64,000 bases of DNA from Eublepharis macularius (taxonomy: Eukaryota; Chordata; Lepidosauria; Squamata; Eublepharidae), in assembly GCF_028583425.1 (NCBI RefSeq), contig NC_072805.1, positions 13,030,001 to 13,094,000 of the forward strand, in the 5' to 3' direction. Shown here piece after piece: positions 39,601 to 44,989 of this stretch. The position numbers were made by a program, and so were the translations under genes. Each line of letters begins with the position of its first letter. Positions within the stretch are counted from its first letter, which is position 1. The notes below the pieces were generated by a model, which did no database searches, was not told where the DNA came from, and was given only the letters and a program-made list of their open reading frames with translations.

Positions 39601-42600
39601 CAATGACACCCAGCTTTATGTGTCTTTATCCAAATCACCTGGCAATGCCTGAACCAGAGCCTTACTGGCATTATTGTCATTAAACAAATGAAGGTGAATG
39701 TTGAAATTGAATCCTGACAAGGTGGAGGTAATGCTGGTGGGAAAGGACGGGATCTTGAAGGGCATTGTGCCTTCCCACTTTCGATGGTGTTCAGCAGAGC
39801 CTTACTGACTCAGTTAAGAGCCTAGAGGTTATACTAGACCCAGCACTATTAGTAGAGAAGCAAGTTGGTGTAGTGGTTAGAGGGCCAGTGTGGTGTAGTG
39901 GTTAACGCTATCGGACTAGGACCTGGGAGACCTGGGTTCAAATCCCTGCTCGGCCGTGAAAGCTCACTGGGTGTGTTGGTGGTTGCACAGCAATTAGATA
40001 TAAGTTTTCAGAGTTGCAGAGTTTGATGATAGCGCAGTGGGAATAAGTAGACAGACTTCTGTGATTCTAGCTCTATAAAAATACTTTACTACATAATAGG
40101 GTAAAAAGGGTATATTTGTTCGCAGAAACAGCAAACAGCTTCTGACTACATCTTGATAGTCTCAACTAGGTCCTAGAGAGAGAAAAACTTAGACTGCGTG
40201 GTCTAGTGAAGAAGTAATAGTGTAGTGGCAGCAGACTGCTGAACAAAGAGCAGTAAAGCCTTACTCTATGTTGCTAGCTAATTGCCCCCCAATAAACTGG
40301 CTCATCCAATAGACAATCCTGGATTCTCTCATTATGACTAAAGACACCCACTTTCTCTGGCGGGAACTTCTCTGGAAGCCTAAGTGGTCCTACGCTAACC
40401 AGCTATTTGACTAAACAAACAGAATGACAATTTAACTCTTTCATGACTGAGCATAGGAGACTTGCAAAAAGTCCAGCAGGGTGACCTTGGGCCACTCACA
40501 CACTCTCAGCCTAACCTGCTTCACAGGGTGGTGGTTGTGCGGATCAAATGGAGGAGAGGGAAACTACGTGTGCCACTTTGGATCCTCATTCGGGGGAGAA
40601 AGGCTGGGTGTAAATAAAGTGAATGCAGCTGAAAGGAAATTCTTCCTTCCATTTTTGTGCAGCATGGAATTTGGCTCTCTTCCTTGATTCAGCTAATCCA
40701 GCCCTACATACCCAGGCTGCGGTAACTTCAAGGCCAGACTTTTGAAATGCACTCCACCTGAGTCAGCCCCTAAAGTCCACTTGATTCAGATCAGGCTGCC
40801 TCAGTTGATGGATCAAAAAGAGTCCAGTAGCACCTTTATGACTAACCAATTTTATTGCAGCATAAGCTTTCGAGAATCAAGTTCTCTTCGTCAGATGCAT
40901 GATACAGAGACTGGTCAAATATAGAAAAGGAGGGAGAGAAGGGGAGGAGAGAGAAGAGGCAATTAGGGGGGAGGGGGAGGGTGCAACCAAAACATTCCTT
41001 TGCTAGTATATGTAAACATCTCCTTTTGGTGTGTGGATCAGTTGGCTTCAAAGGAGTTTGCCCTGTTAGTTTGTAGCAGCCAAACAGCTAGACCATCCAA
41101 TTCCAATGCAGTGTGAGCCTTCAATAGCCACAGCTCTCCTTGCCAGATGCATCTGACAAAGAGATCTGTGGTCCCCGAAAGCCCACGCCAGGTGCCACTG
41201 AGCTCCCCCAGACCCCGCCTCTGTAAAGGAAATCTGTTACCTGTGATAATGTGATAACCATTCATAGTCCCTATTCAGTCCCAGCTTGACAGAGTCAAAT
41301 TTGCATATGAACCATATGCAACCATGGATGTGGAGGCTTTATACACCGATATCCCACATGCAGATGGACTGCTAGCCATAGGGAATACTATCCCGGACAA
41401 AACCACAGCACACCTCGCCACTAAACTTTGTCACTTCGTACTCACTCACAATTACTTCGAATTTGGTGACAACTTATAGCTACAGATTAATGGCACAGCC
41501 ATGGGCACACACATGGCACCACAATATGCTAACATATTCATGGCGGACTTGGAACAATGCTTCCTCAGCTCCCATCCACTGGAACCACTACTATACTTAA
41601 GATTCCTGGATGACATCTTCATCATTTGGACCCATGGGAAGGAAGCTCTTGAGAGATTTCATCAGGACTTCAATAACTTTCACTCTACTATCAACCTAAG
41701 CCTGGACCACTCTACACAACAGGTACACTTCCTGGACACCACTGTACAACTACATAATGGACGAATAAATACCACCTTATACCGGAAAGCAACAGACCGA
41801 TACTCATATCTACATGCCTCCAGCTACCACCCTAAACATACCACTCAGTCTATTGTCTACAGCCAAGCCTTACGTTACAACCGTATCTGCTCCAATGCTC
41901 TCGACTGAGACTCACGCTTAAGAGATTTACAACAAGCATTTTTGAGACTACAGTACCCACCAAATGAAGTGAAGAAACAAATCAACAGGGCCAGACTAGT
42001 ACCCAGAAACAGTCTGCTCCAGGACAAACCTAAAGGAACTAACAACAGAACACCACTGGTTGTCACCTATAGCTCCCAGCTCAAACCCATCCAACGTATC
42101 TTCAGTAAGCTACAACCCATCCTGGAAAATGATACCTCTCTCTCAGAAGCCCTGGGTGGAAGACCTTTCCTTGCCTACAGACAACCCCCCAATCTTAAAC
42201 AACTTCTCACTTACAATCATGAATTGGCCAGCAGAGTCACCAGCACAGGTACCAGGCCCTGCAACAGACCCAGCTCTGCCCCTATATCTACCCAGGGAAT
42301 ACAATTACAGGACCCAATGGCATCAACTACACTGTCTCTGGCTCTTACAGCTGTTCATCCTCCAATCTGATATATGCCCTCATGTGCCAACAATGTCCTT
42401 CTGCTCTCTACATTGGACAAACCAGCCAACCTCTACGCAAAAGAATAAATGGACACAAATCTGACATTAGAAATGGAAACGTCCAGAAACCAGTGGGAGA
42501 ACACTTCAGTCTACCAGGACATTCCATCAAAGACTTAAAGGTCGCTGTAGTTCAACAGAAACCTTTCAAAAACAAAATCCAATGGGAGGCTGCTGAACTG

Positions 42601-43640
42601 GAATTCATATGCAAATTTGACTCTATCAAGCTGGGACTGAATAGGGACTATGAATGGTTATCACAGGTAACAGATTTCCTTTACAGAGGCGGGGTCTGGG
42701 GGAGCTCAGTGGCACCTGGCGTGGGCTTTCGGGGACCACAGATCTCTTTGTCAGATGCATCTGGCAAGGAGAGCTGTGGTTATCGAAGGCTCATACTGCA
42801 TTGGAATTGGATGGTCTAGCTGTTTGGCTGCTACAAACTAACAGAGCAAACTCCTTTGAAGCCAACTGATCCACACACCAAAAGGAGATGTTTACATATA
42901 CTAGCAAAGGAATGTTTTGGTTGCACCCTCCCCTTTCCCCCCTAATTGCCTCTTCTCTTTCCTCCCCTTCTCTCCCCCCTCTTCTATATTTGACCAGTCT
43001 CTGTATCATGCATCTGACGAAGAGAACTTGATTCTCGAAAGCTTATGCTACAATAAAATTGGTTAGTCTTAAAGGTGCTACTGGACTCTTTTTGATTTTG
43101 CTACCACAGACTAACACGGCTAACTCCTCTGCATCAGTTGATGGATGATTCTGCATTTCTTTTGTGCCCCGACAGCACACATGGATTGTTGTTTTTAGTA
43201 AAACTTGCTCTCCTGTGAATGCCTGAAACGTTCTTATGAATCAGGCCATTGCTCCATTTTGCTCCATCTTGTCTACTCTGCCTGAGTCCAAGCAAAGATT
43301 TGTTGCATCTCCTGGTACCTTAACCCAGAGCAGTCACTGGTTGCACCCAAGATCTTCTACATGAAAAGTATGCTTTTGAATACTAAGCTAACTTTGGAAC
43401 TCGTTTCAGAAACCTCCTTGATTCCTTCTCTTTCCTGACTTTCTGGTTGCTTACTATGTGTTGGTTTCTCTGCTTCATTCCAGGTTATCCTTAAGGATCT
43501 CGAAGTCTTGGCTGAGATTGCCTCCTCTCCTGCTGGGCAGACAGAAGGCCAAGGGCCATGCGATGGCTCTGAATCACAGCCAGGGCAGTTGGAGCTTCAC
43601 GTTCCTGCTCCAACCAGAACTGGCCAGGCTGGCTCCCCTG
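1145..43640 (+). CDS. VAC14: VAC14, PIKFYVE complex scaffold (5' two-thirds; exons 1-13)
   Basis: Thirteen exons with GT/AG (once GC/AG) borders join in frame to 1528 nt, about 509 codons. I recognise them as VAC14 from memory of the human protein; identity is near complete in the N-terminal HEAT region. Family knowledge: VAC14 oligomerises through HEAT repeats on endolysosomal membranes and holds the kinase PIKFYVE and the phosphatase FIG4 together, so it controls PI(3,5)P2 level and turnover. Coding pieces: 1145-1248, 3653-3803, 10095-10262, 11669-11731, 13120-13227, 14413-14522, 15305-15411, 16215-16349, 19542-19694, 20571-20631, 23303-23447, 24288-24353, 43484-43640. The later exons, including the FIG4-binding C-terminal region, were not found. 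All visible exons are open, so the gene looks functional. Confidence 0.97.
1616..1922. mobile_element. Penelope-like foldback copy, end type A
   Basis: Two copies of one end sequence face each other. The left arm (from about 1622) reads 'agcacctgtaagactaacaa' and is reversed in the right arm, which ends near 1910 in 'cagactaagacggcta'. About 75 bp of unique-looking sequence, including the repeated word actcacattctagctgta/tacagctagaatgtgagt, lies at the centre. Each arm holds a hammerhead-like core. This end type (gaagaagtgagctgtgg) differs from the other copies in the window. Confidence 0.65.
1802..1832 (+). ncRNA. Candidate hammerhead core (type A)
   Basis: CTGAAGA is followed by one A, a stem (gtgag/ctcat, loop ctgtgg) and GAAA. 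The opposite arm (about 1700 to 1672 on the - strand) has the better-paired gtgag/ctcac stem. Stem III (agc/gct) seen in other copies is not formed here, so activity is doubtful. Confidence 0.35.
2180..2268 (-). repeat. tRNA-derived SINE head (antisense)
   Basis: Read on the - strand it begins 'gggccatggctcagtggtag' and runs on to agcctctgctttgcatgcag. These are the A-box half and anticodon region of the widespread squamate tRNA-SINE. The B box is degraded. Confidence 0.65.
2405..2830 (-). repeat. L2-like LINE 3' end (antisense)
   Basis: The - strand ends in a tail like 'gccctgagcccgcttgcggg' plus gagggcag and an A/T-rich end at 2405-2460. Upstream on the - strand come remnants of the ORF2 C-terminus. 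Further copies lie at 38285-38880, 39165-39450 and 50440-50865. Confidence 0.65.
3027..3140 (-). repeat. tRNA-derived SINE (antisense), cut by a PLE copy
   Basis: On the + strand it reads 'gatctgaacccaggtctcc' and 'agtttaaccactgcacca', the reversed B-box and 5' head of a tRNA-SINE. A small Penelope-like copy follows at 3154-3282. Confidence 0.6.
3154..3282. mobile_element. Short Penelope-like foldback with 13-bp TSD
   Basis: Inverted arms built on agtccagtagcacctataag and cttataggtgctactggact, followed by the outer end 'agacagactaacatggctac'. It is flanked by taggttaaagaga at 3141-3153 and 3283-3295, a perfect 13-bp target-site duplication. The core with the ribozyme-like motif is absent. 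Intronic, with no coding capacity. Confidence 0.7.
3653..3803 (+). CDS. VAC14: VAC14 exon 2
   Basis: Residues 35-85: [20 protein letters not shown], then a run ending AACSIALGK. The acceptor is ttcctag|g and the donor is aag|gtgagt. It belongs to the first HEAT repeats, a region used for VAC14 oligomerisation and PIKFYVE binding in the family. Confidence 0.97.
4041..4257. mobile_element. Penelope-like foldback with 14-bp TSD
   Basis: Two near-identical arms of about 85 bp face each other around the palindrome gcctgatcaggc (about 4163-4174); the outer left end reads 'gaggagttagccgtgttagt'. The flanking atcaagagattaga at 4027-4040 and 4258-4271 is a perfect 14-bp target duplication, so the foldback itself inserted or formed at insertion. 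Both arms keep the hammerhead-like core. Confidence 0.8.
4177..4213 (+). ncRNA. Candidate hammerhead core (type G)
   Basis: CTGACGA, one A, stem II gagaa/ttctc with loop cttga, GAAA (4200-4203), then stem III agc/gct with loop ttat. The mirrored arm carries the same core on the - strand (about 4160 to 4125). Stem I pairing is not evident. Confidence 0.45.
6070..6935. mobile_element. Non-autonomous hAT-like DNA transposon
   Basis: The ends are cagagtggat on the left and, read inward from the right, cagggtggat. The flanks tttttaat (6062-6069) and tttttaac (6936-6943) form an 8-bp target duplication with one mismatch, the size expected for hAT. Both ends are built of repeated gatttaaat words, which can pair with each other. 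The interior has no open frame of note, so it needs a transposase in trans. Confidence 0.7.
7560..7690 (-). repeat. Possible antisense LINE 3' tail
   Basis: 'atttatatgctgccttttaa' followed by a run with repeated ttaaaac words resembles the reversed 3' tail and UTR of the L2-like LINEs in this window. Weak match. Confidence 0.3.
8740..8770. repeat. 11-bp perfect inverted repeat (ctagggttgcc)
   Basis: ctagggttgcc (8740-8750) and ggcaaccctag (8760-8770) are perfect inverted arms with a 9-nt spacer. The word ggcaaccct recurs next to other repeats (about 671-679 and 49847-49855), so this is probably the end of an interspersed element. Just upstream, 8666-8694 has two tgatgtca-type words in near-palindromic arrangement. 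Confidence 0.5.
10095..10262 (+). CDS. VAC14: VAC14 exon 3
   Basis: 56 codons, residues 86-141: from [20 protein letters not shown] through [18 protein letters not shown] to FDGLSK. Acceptor tttcag|gac, donor aag|gtaaca. HEAT-repeat segment with almost no change from human. Confidence 0.97.
10263..11668 (+). other. VAC14: Intron 3
   Basis: 1.4 kb. A gatttaaatc-rich remnant near 10760-10810 resembles the end of the hAT-like element at 6070. Otherwise nothing recognised. Confidence 0.75.
11669..11731 (+). CDS. VAC14: VAC14 exon 4
   Basis: 21 codons, residues 142-162: [20 protein letters not shown] plus K. Acceptor tcctag|ctt, donor aag|gtacct. Leu156 is present; this is the residue changed (L156R) in the mouse ingls mutant, which impairs complex assembly. 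Confidence 0.96.
11732..13119 (+). other. VAC14: Intron 4
   Basis: 1.4 kb between exons 4 and 5. I see no repeat or gene that I can name. Confidence 0.7.
13120..13227 (+). CDS. VAC14: VAC14 exon 5
   Basis: 36 codons, residues 163-198: [20 protein letters not shown] then [16 protein letters not shown]. Acceptor ttcgcag|gac, donor tgg|gtaggt. HEAT-repeat segment. Confidence 0.97.
13510..13738 (-). repeat. MIR-like / tRNA-derived SINE (antisense)
   Basis: The + strand shows 'ttaatgttattgtccccaca', 'gcttatccaaggccac' and 'accacttagccacggtgcta', the reversed body and 5' head of a MIR-like tRNA-SINE, in intron 5. Confidence 0.5.
14413..14522 (+). CDS. VAC14: VAC14 exon 6
   Basis: Residues 199-235: [20 protein letters not shown] then [16 protein letters not shown] and the first two bases of Met. 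Acceptor gactag|atc, donor aaaat|gtgagt. HEAT-repeat segment. Confidence 0.97.
14523..15304 (+). other. VAC14: Intron 6
   Basis: 782 bp. It includes a common squamate interspersed word at about 15045-15120 ('ataagaagagccctgctgga', 'acagtggccaacc'), which I cannot assign to a family. Otherwise nothing. Confidence 0.7.
15305..15411 (+). CDS. VAC14: VAC14 exon 7
   Basis: Residues 235-271: [20 protein letters not shown] then [15 protein letters not shown] and the first base of Asp. Acceptor catgcag|g, donor tctg|gtgagt. Confidence 0.97.
15945..16178 (-). repeat. tRNA-derived SINE (antisense), abutting exon 8
   Basis: Read on the - strand it has a tRNA-like head (tagcggttcgagcactgg), a B box (caggttcgattccctgctc), a body and an A/T-rich tail at about 15955. 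It ends only about 35 bp from the exon 8 acceptor, so part of the branch-point region is SINE-derived or SINE-adjacent. Confidence 0.75.
16215..16349 (+). CDS. VAC14: VAC14 exon 8
   Basis: Residues 271-316: [20 protein letters not shown], then [20 protein letters not shown] and DDRKK. It ends in the first base of Ser. Acceptor ctttcag|ac; the donor is aaga|gtatcc, weaker than its neighbours, but it is the position that keeps the frame. Confidence 0.95.
16350..19541 (+). other. VAC14: Intron 8
   Basis: 3.2 kb. It contains an adjacent 29-bp duplication (17191-17219 and 17220-17248, one difference) of tgattgcaaaatta plus atttctttgcactg. T-rich, no recognisable element. Confidence 0.75.
17191..17248 (+). 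repeat. 29-bp tandem duplication
   Basis: Two adjacent units starting tgattgcaaaatta and ending ctttgcactg, differing at one base. A recent local slippage duplication. Confidence 0.8.
19542..19694 (+). CDS. VAC14: VAC14 exon 9
   Basis: Residues 316-367. The first part, [20 protein letters not shown], is conserved. The rest ([20 protein letters not shown] and onward) is a charged, probably disordered linker that differs strongly from human. Acceptor gtgcag|gc, donor gctg|gtgagt. Confidence 0.95.
20571..20631 (+). CDS. VAC14: VAC14 exon 10 (variable linker)
   Basis: Residues 367-387: [19 protein letters not shown]. Phase and splice sites (gctgtag|gc, accag|gtaatg) fit both neighbours. Only the Ser-rich character resembles the human linker, so this exon rests on frame and position more than similarity. 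Confidence 0.85.
21259..21382 (+). mobile_element. Penelope-like end copy, type B
   Basis: A single-orientation copy ending in 'cggaaaacccacaacaacca'. The flanks gccatggaca (21249-21258) and gccatggata (21383-21392) make a 10-bp target duplication with one difference. It carries a hammerhead-like core at 21291-21325. The same family occurs as a foldback at 32629-32931. Confidence 0.65.
21288..21328 (+). ncRNA. Candidate hammerhead core (type B)
   Basis: CTGAAGA (21291-21297), one T, stem II gccagc/gctggc, GAAA (21318-21321), then C and the classical cleavage triplet GTC (21323-21325). Bases cct before the core and agg after the triplet pair as the first 3 bp of stem I. This is the best-formed core in the window. 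Confidence 0.55.
22630..22810 (+). mobile_element. 5'-truncated L1-like LINE 3' end with 17-bp TSD
   Basis: 181 bp ending in cccaataaaaatttttc and an A-tail. aaggattcttcttggat occurs at both 22613-22629 and 22811-22827, a perfect duplication typical of target-primed insertion. The intact duplication and clean tail suggest a young insertion. Confidence 0.75.
23127..23211. repeat. Palindromic MITE copy 1
   Basis: Arms tgcaatcctaagcag and ctgcttaggattgca close an almost complete hairpin of about 85 bp. It is a very common squamate miniature element. A second copy lies at 24540-24617. Confidence 0.7.
23303..23447 (+). CDS. VAC14: VAC14 exon 11 (GC donor)
   Basis: Residues 387-435: [20 protein letters not shown] then [20 protein letters not shown] and LYIKTPRK. 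Acceptor ctacag|c. The donor is aag|gcaagt, a GC-type splice site with otherwise perfect consensus. Frame and homology leave no nearby GT alternative. Confidence 0.95.
23448..24287 (+). other. VAC14: Intron 11 (GC-AG)
   Basis: 840 bp with GC donor and tttgcag acceptor. Much of it is a LINE C-terminal fragment. Confidence 0.85.
23600..24247 (+). mobile_element. Non-LTR retrotransposon (LINE) ORF C-terminal fragment
   Basis: The + frame reads [20 protein letters not shown] then [12 protein letters not shown]. This is the C-terminal cysteine-histidine segment (C-x(n)-H-x4-C) common to several LINE clades; I cannot fix the clade. A 21-bp direct repeat beginning tccttgtatgg occurs at 23815-23835 and 24248-24268. 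It may mark the borders of the inserted piece, in which case the insertion is 23836-24247. Confidence 0.5.
24288..24353 (+). CDS. VAC14: VAC14 exon 12
   Basis: 22 codons, residues 436-457: [20 protein letters not shown] plus DE. Acceptor tttgcag|atg, donor gag|gtgagt. Confidence 0.97.
24540..24617. repeat. Palindromic MITE copy 2
   Basis: Same family as 23127-23211: tgcagtcctaagaagagtta ... gcttagactggagtaacttt with gcttaggat at the right end. The arms are more eroded. Confidence 0.65.
25700..28000 (+). mobile_element. Unassigned decayed retroelement-like stretch (possibly DIRS-like)
   Basis: A 2.3 kb stretch with scattered + strand peptide pieces that recall the spacing of DIRS-type reverse transcriptase and RNase H regions. 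Nothing is clear enough to name a domain. If it is such an element it is an old fossil with many breaks; no terminal repeats were seen. It could instead be ordinary intron sequence. Confidence 0.22.
28830..29165 (-). repeat. tRNA-SINE tail (antisense) split by a PLE foldback
   Basis: 'atttataccctacctttctc' on the left and 'cgtggggatgcgaagcagca' on the right are one reversed SINE tail and body, interrupted at 28862-29131 by a Penelope-like copy. Confidence 0.6.
28862..29131. mobile_element. Penelope-like foldback with 9-bp TSD, inside a SINE
   Basis: Outer left end 'gagttagctgtgttagtct', two partial left arms in a row (28910-29000 and 29000-29041), then the opposite arm to 29131. The flanks tttctctcc at 28853-28861 and 29132-29140 give the target duplication. 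The ribozyme-like core departs from consensus in the right arm. Confidence 0.7.
29168..29350 (+). repeat. tRNA-derived SINE
   Basis: Sense copy: ttagtggtagagcctctgg (A-box region), taggttcaaag (B box), then 'gaaagaccttaacctgagac', 'gaccttgatgaaccagtgg' and ataaggcagc. Same family as 32475-32985. A LINE-like A/T tail (ctataaatattttaataaat) follows near 29430. Confidence 0.65.
30530..30612 (+). repeat. Compound (TG)n(AG)n microsatellite
   Basis: About 17 TG units run directly into about 24 GA units. The block probably varies in length between individuals. Confidence 0.95.
30664..30803. mobile_element. Penelope-like copy with a short inverted outer end
   Basis: 'gaggagttagccctgttagt' (an outer end read backwards) joins directly to the + copy 'tgcatctgactaagagagct' running to ggactctttac. 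This makes an asymmetric foldback. No clear target duplication was found. The ribozyme-like core is altered at CTGACTA. Confidence 0.65.
32235..32285 (+). repeat. SINE fragment
   Basis: ctctctcagcctaatccacc followed by tcacaaggttgttgtgagga is the middle of the common squamate tRNA-SINE, without head or tail. Confidence 0.5.
32629..32931. mobile_element. Penelope-like foldback, type B, with 11-bp TSD inside a SINE
   Basis: Left arm 'tggttgttgtgggttttccg' mirrored by right arm cggaaaacccacaacaacca. The centre contains several nested gagatctctcagtgtc palindromes. tactgaccttg at 32618-32628 and 32932-32942 is a perfect duplication. It also restores the SINE exactly when removed. Confidence 0.8.
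32713..32750 (-). ncRNA. Candidate hammerhead core (type B, left arm)
   Basis: On the - strand: CTGAAGA, one T, gccagc/gctggt stem, GAAAC, GTC, agg. The same layout as 21288-21328 with one G-T pair in stem II. The right arm of this foldback lacks the GTC region. Confidence 0.5.
33349..33534 (-). repeat. 5S-rRNA-derived SINE (5S-Sauria type)
   Basis: On the - strand, 'atctcatcagatcttggaag' followed by ctacgtagggttgccctgg and 'cttggatgggagac' matches the internal promoter half of 5S rRNA. The body then reads 'caatgacaaaccacctctat' and 'gccaccataagtta'. 5S-derived SINEs of this form are known from lizards. Confidence 0.75.
34345..34560 (-). repeat. tRNA-derived SINE (antisense, eroded)
   Basis: 'ttctccctaaacgggaccca' and 'tctttataaccaccttgtga' give the reversed tail and body of the common SINE; the head region is degraded. 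Confidence 0.5.
35520..36049 (+). mobile_element. LTR of a Ty3/Gypsy-type family (same family as 47914 and 49225)
   Basis: The 530-bp unit begins tgccatgtctg and ends tagcctgaca. It aligns by eye along its length to the reverse complement of the LTRs at 47914-48423 and 49225-49767, including 'tcctatggacatatctgtgg' and a cctgaataaaacc polyadenylation signal near the end. No internal region or clear 5-bp duplication was seen. A fossil solo LTR or a remnant. Confidence 0.7.
37505..37712 (-). repeat. tRNA-derived SINE (antisense, eroded)
   Basis: 'catatgaagctgccttttac' (tail side), 'tgagccccaggacctttgg' (B box reversed) and gcatgcaggtgctctgccag (head) are in order. Confidence 0.6.
38285..38880 (-). 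repeat. L2-like LINE 3' end with ORF2 C-terminus (antisense)
   Basis: On the - strand a frame reads [20 protein letters not shown] then [20 protein letters not shown]. This is the L2-type ORF2 C-terminus (P-x-x-W-N ... F-x-x-x-x-K-T-x-x-F). The 3' UTR and tail reach to about 38285. A C-run (38515-38532) breaks the UTR. Confidence 0.75.
38515..38532 (+). repeat. Poly-C run
   Basis: About 18 consecutive C within the L2-like 3' UTR. Run length may be unreliable in assembly. Confidence 0.85.
39165..39450 (-). repeat. L2-like LINE 3' end (antisense)
   Basis: Starts with a (ctttа)-type tail of repeated tttac words at 39170-39195, then 'cctgccctccctgcaagcag' plus gctcagg, and ends with catacgcccggcagaacatc. 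A second, shorter copy of the element at 38285. Confidence 0.7.
39460..39545 (+). repeat. tRNA-derived SINE head
   Basis: 'ttagcttaggggtagagcag' with 'tgcacagaaggaacctcagt' and tcaacc resembles the A and B box half of the gene-desert SINE also seen at 32475. The body is lost. Confidence 0.5.
39545..39835 (+). repeat. L2-like LINE reverse transcriptase fragment
   Basis: 'caatatgacaatgacaccca' then gctttatgtgtct corresponds to the Y-x-D-D-T-Q-L-Y region of L2 reverse transcriptases. It is followed by 'gaatcctgacaaggtggagg' and taatgctggtggg (N-P-D-K-x-E-V-x-L-V-G). The frame is broken. An isolated internal piece. Confidence 0.6.
39868..40625 (+). repeat. tRNA-derived SINE split by a solo LTR
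   Basis: Head 'tggtgtagtggttaacgcta', B box tgggttcaaatccctgctc and gctcactgggtg up to 39973. The body resumes at 40479 with gggtgaccttgggccactca, cagcctaacctgcttcacag and a tail ending ctgggtgtaaataaag. The 505-bp solo LTR explains the gap exactly. Confidence 0.8.
39974..40478. mobile_element. Solo LTR (505 bp) with 5-bp TSD inside a SINE
   Basis: Begins tgttgg and ends ccagca (TG...CA with short inverted ends). gggtg is duplicated at 39969-39973 and 40479-40483. Family not identified; it is unlike the 47914/49225 LTR family. Fossil left by recombination between two LTRs. Confidence 0.75.
41500..41905 (+). pseudogene. PLE reverse transcriptase fragment
   Basis: An open stretch of 135 residues from [20 protein letters not shown] to SNALD. 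It includes the FLDD catalytic motif and [19 protein letters not shown], typical of Penelope-like polymerases. It is a piece of the element at 40814-43133. Confidence 0.8.
42382..42660 (+). pseudogene. PLE GIY-YIG endonuclease fragment
   Basis: [20 protein letters not shown] then [11 protein letters not shown] and [11 protein letters not shown], the CCHH/GIY-YIG layout of Penelope-like endonucleases. The 3' part overlaps the inverted end copy. Confidence 0.75.
43014..43050 (+). ncRNA. Candidate hammerhead core at PLE right end (type G)
   Basis: CTGACGA (43014-43020), one A, gagaa/ttctc stem with loop cttga, GAAA (43037-43040), stem III agc/gct with loop ttat, then A. The left end carries the mirrored core on the - strand (40894 to about 40858). 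Confidence 0.5.
43484..43640 (+). CDS. VAC14: VAC14 exon 13
   Basis: Residues 458-510: [20 protein letters not shown] is conserved. The following [20 protein letters not shown] and [12 protein letters not shown] is the variable, Pro/Gly-rich linker before the C-terminal helical half. Acceptor ttccag|gtt, donor cctg|gtaagt. The next exon should begin with one or two linker residues before the MNSYFYKF-type segment. Confidence 0.95.
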
Positions 43641-44989
43641 GTAAGTCCCCTCATTCTGGCACCTTGCTGGCAAAAATCGAATATGCTAAGCAGCTTTGTA
43701 GTGCTCATCTTCATTTCTTGATACAAAACACTCCATGATGGGTTTTATCAGCCAGAGGCAGAAGCAGATGTTCTTTGGCACAAACCAACCATCTTAGGAA
43801 AGAGAAGCTAGCATGGAAGCCTCCAGTCCTCCTTTCTTTTTGGAAGTCCAGCTGCAGAAGCAATCTAAATCTTTGTGCTACTTAGAATTGCAATAATAAA
43901 GACTGGGTTGTAATTTACGGACAGTAGCCTTCTTAGCACCCCAAGTGAAACTGATGCAGAAGATGGGGGTTGGGGACTAGAAGCAAGGAAATTGTTCTGC
44001 TGTTACCAAGGGGTGGGGTGTTTGGGGTGGGGTAGCTTTGAAAGTTGGGGAACGGAGGCGTTTCGTTGCTTGCTGGTCTCTTAAATCTCCCTTGAGCTTA
44101 AGGGCAAAGTCCTGGCCTTGGTGGTCACAGAGGGAAGCTGGAATTTGGTGGGATGGTTATTTTGTAATCAGAAAAACAGGGCAGCTTCAGCCAGCTGTTA
44201 TTGATTCATCAGCAGAATTGATCATTGGTCTTGGAGCATAAGGGAAATTGCATGCCCAAAGTTTTATTGCAAATCGATATATTTTTTTCCTGCAAAACAA
44301 ACCCCGCTGCTGTTAAGTGGTGACTGTATTTGCAGAGTGTGCCTGTGTGAACTGTGAAGAATATGAATCTGGTAACCACCTTTGGGCAGATTCCACAGAG
44401 AGGCGGCATATGAAATGCTGTGGAAGGCTAGGTCCAGAATTATCACACTAGTCAACGTTGTATGTGATACTTTACAGTGTGCAAGCAAAAGAGGAGTCCA
44501 TGCCCCTTGGAGCAGATAATCCAAATCAGGCATGAGGATAGCGACAACAGAAGAAGGGATACCCAAAGCTATTTTATTGTATTTCTTTTTTTACTTCATT
44601 TATTACTACATATTTTGGTGTGCCAGGCCCATCTGTCTGATTTTTTCCAGGGAGGTACTATTTCACTGTGGCTCTGATCCTTTTGACAGGCATCCCCTAA
44701 AAGGTAACGCTGACAAGGTTCCGCAGGGCTCCTGCTTTCCCCTGTTCTGTGTTAACATCTGTGTGAAATAGCTGTGAGACTCAGAGTAGAATAGCAGCAG
44801 CATGTGGATTATACCCAATGAATGCTCTCTTGCCTTCCCATGAAACTACAAGAGAGGGAGTGGAAACTCTGAACGGAACCCGTGAGCTCTAGAAGGTCTG
44901 GAAGTGTGCAAACAAACATAAACAGACGAGTTGGCGGTGCTGTGATTTGGGGATAAAGCTGATTCAGCAATAGGTGTACAAGCTGTCCT

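Larger units (their letters stand above)
40814..43133 (+). mobile_element. Penelope-like element with inverted ends and 13-bp TSD
   Basis: 2320 bp between perfect copies of tcagttgatggat (40801-40813, 43134-43146). The ends are inverted copies of one another over roughly 0.5 kb (about 40814-41310 and 42603-43090). The middle encodes part of a reverse transcriptase: [18 protein letters not shown], then [20 protein letters not shown] and [20 protein letters not shown] (catalytic DD). Downstream is a GIY-YIG-like endonuclease piece, [20 protein letters not shown]. The N-terminal part of the protein is missing and the frame is interrupted, so the copy cannot make an active enzyme. Its outer ends are the type G sequence. 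Confidence 0.85.
24354..43483 (+). other. VAC14: Intron 12 (19 kb)
   Basis: Donor gtgagt, acceptor ttccag. Packed with nested mobile elements listed separately. I see nothing nameable in 24620-25700, 30810-32200, 33600-34340, 36060-37500 (apart from short low-complexity runs), 37720-38280 and 43150-43480. Confidence 0.85.
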
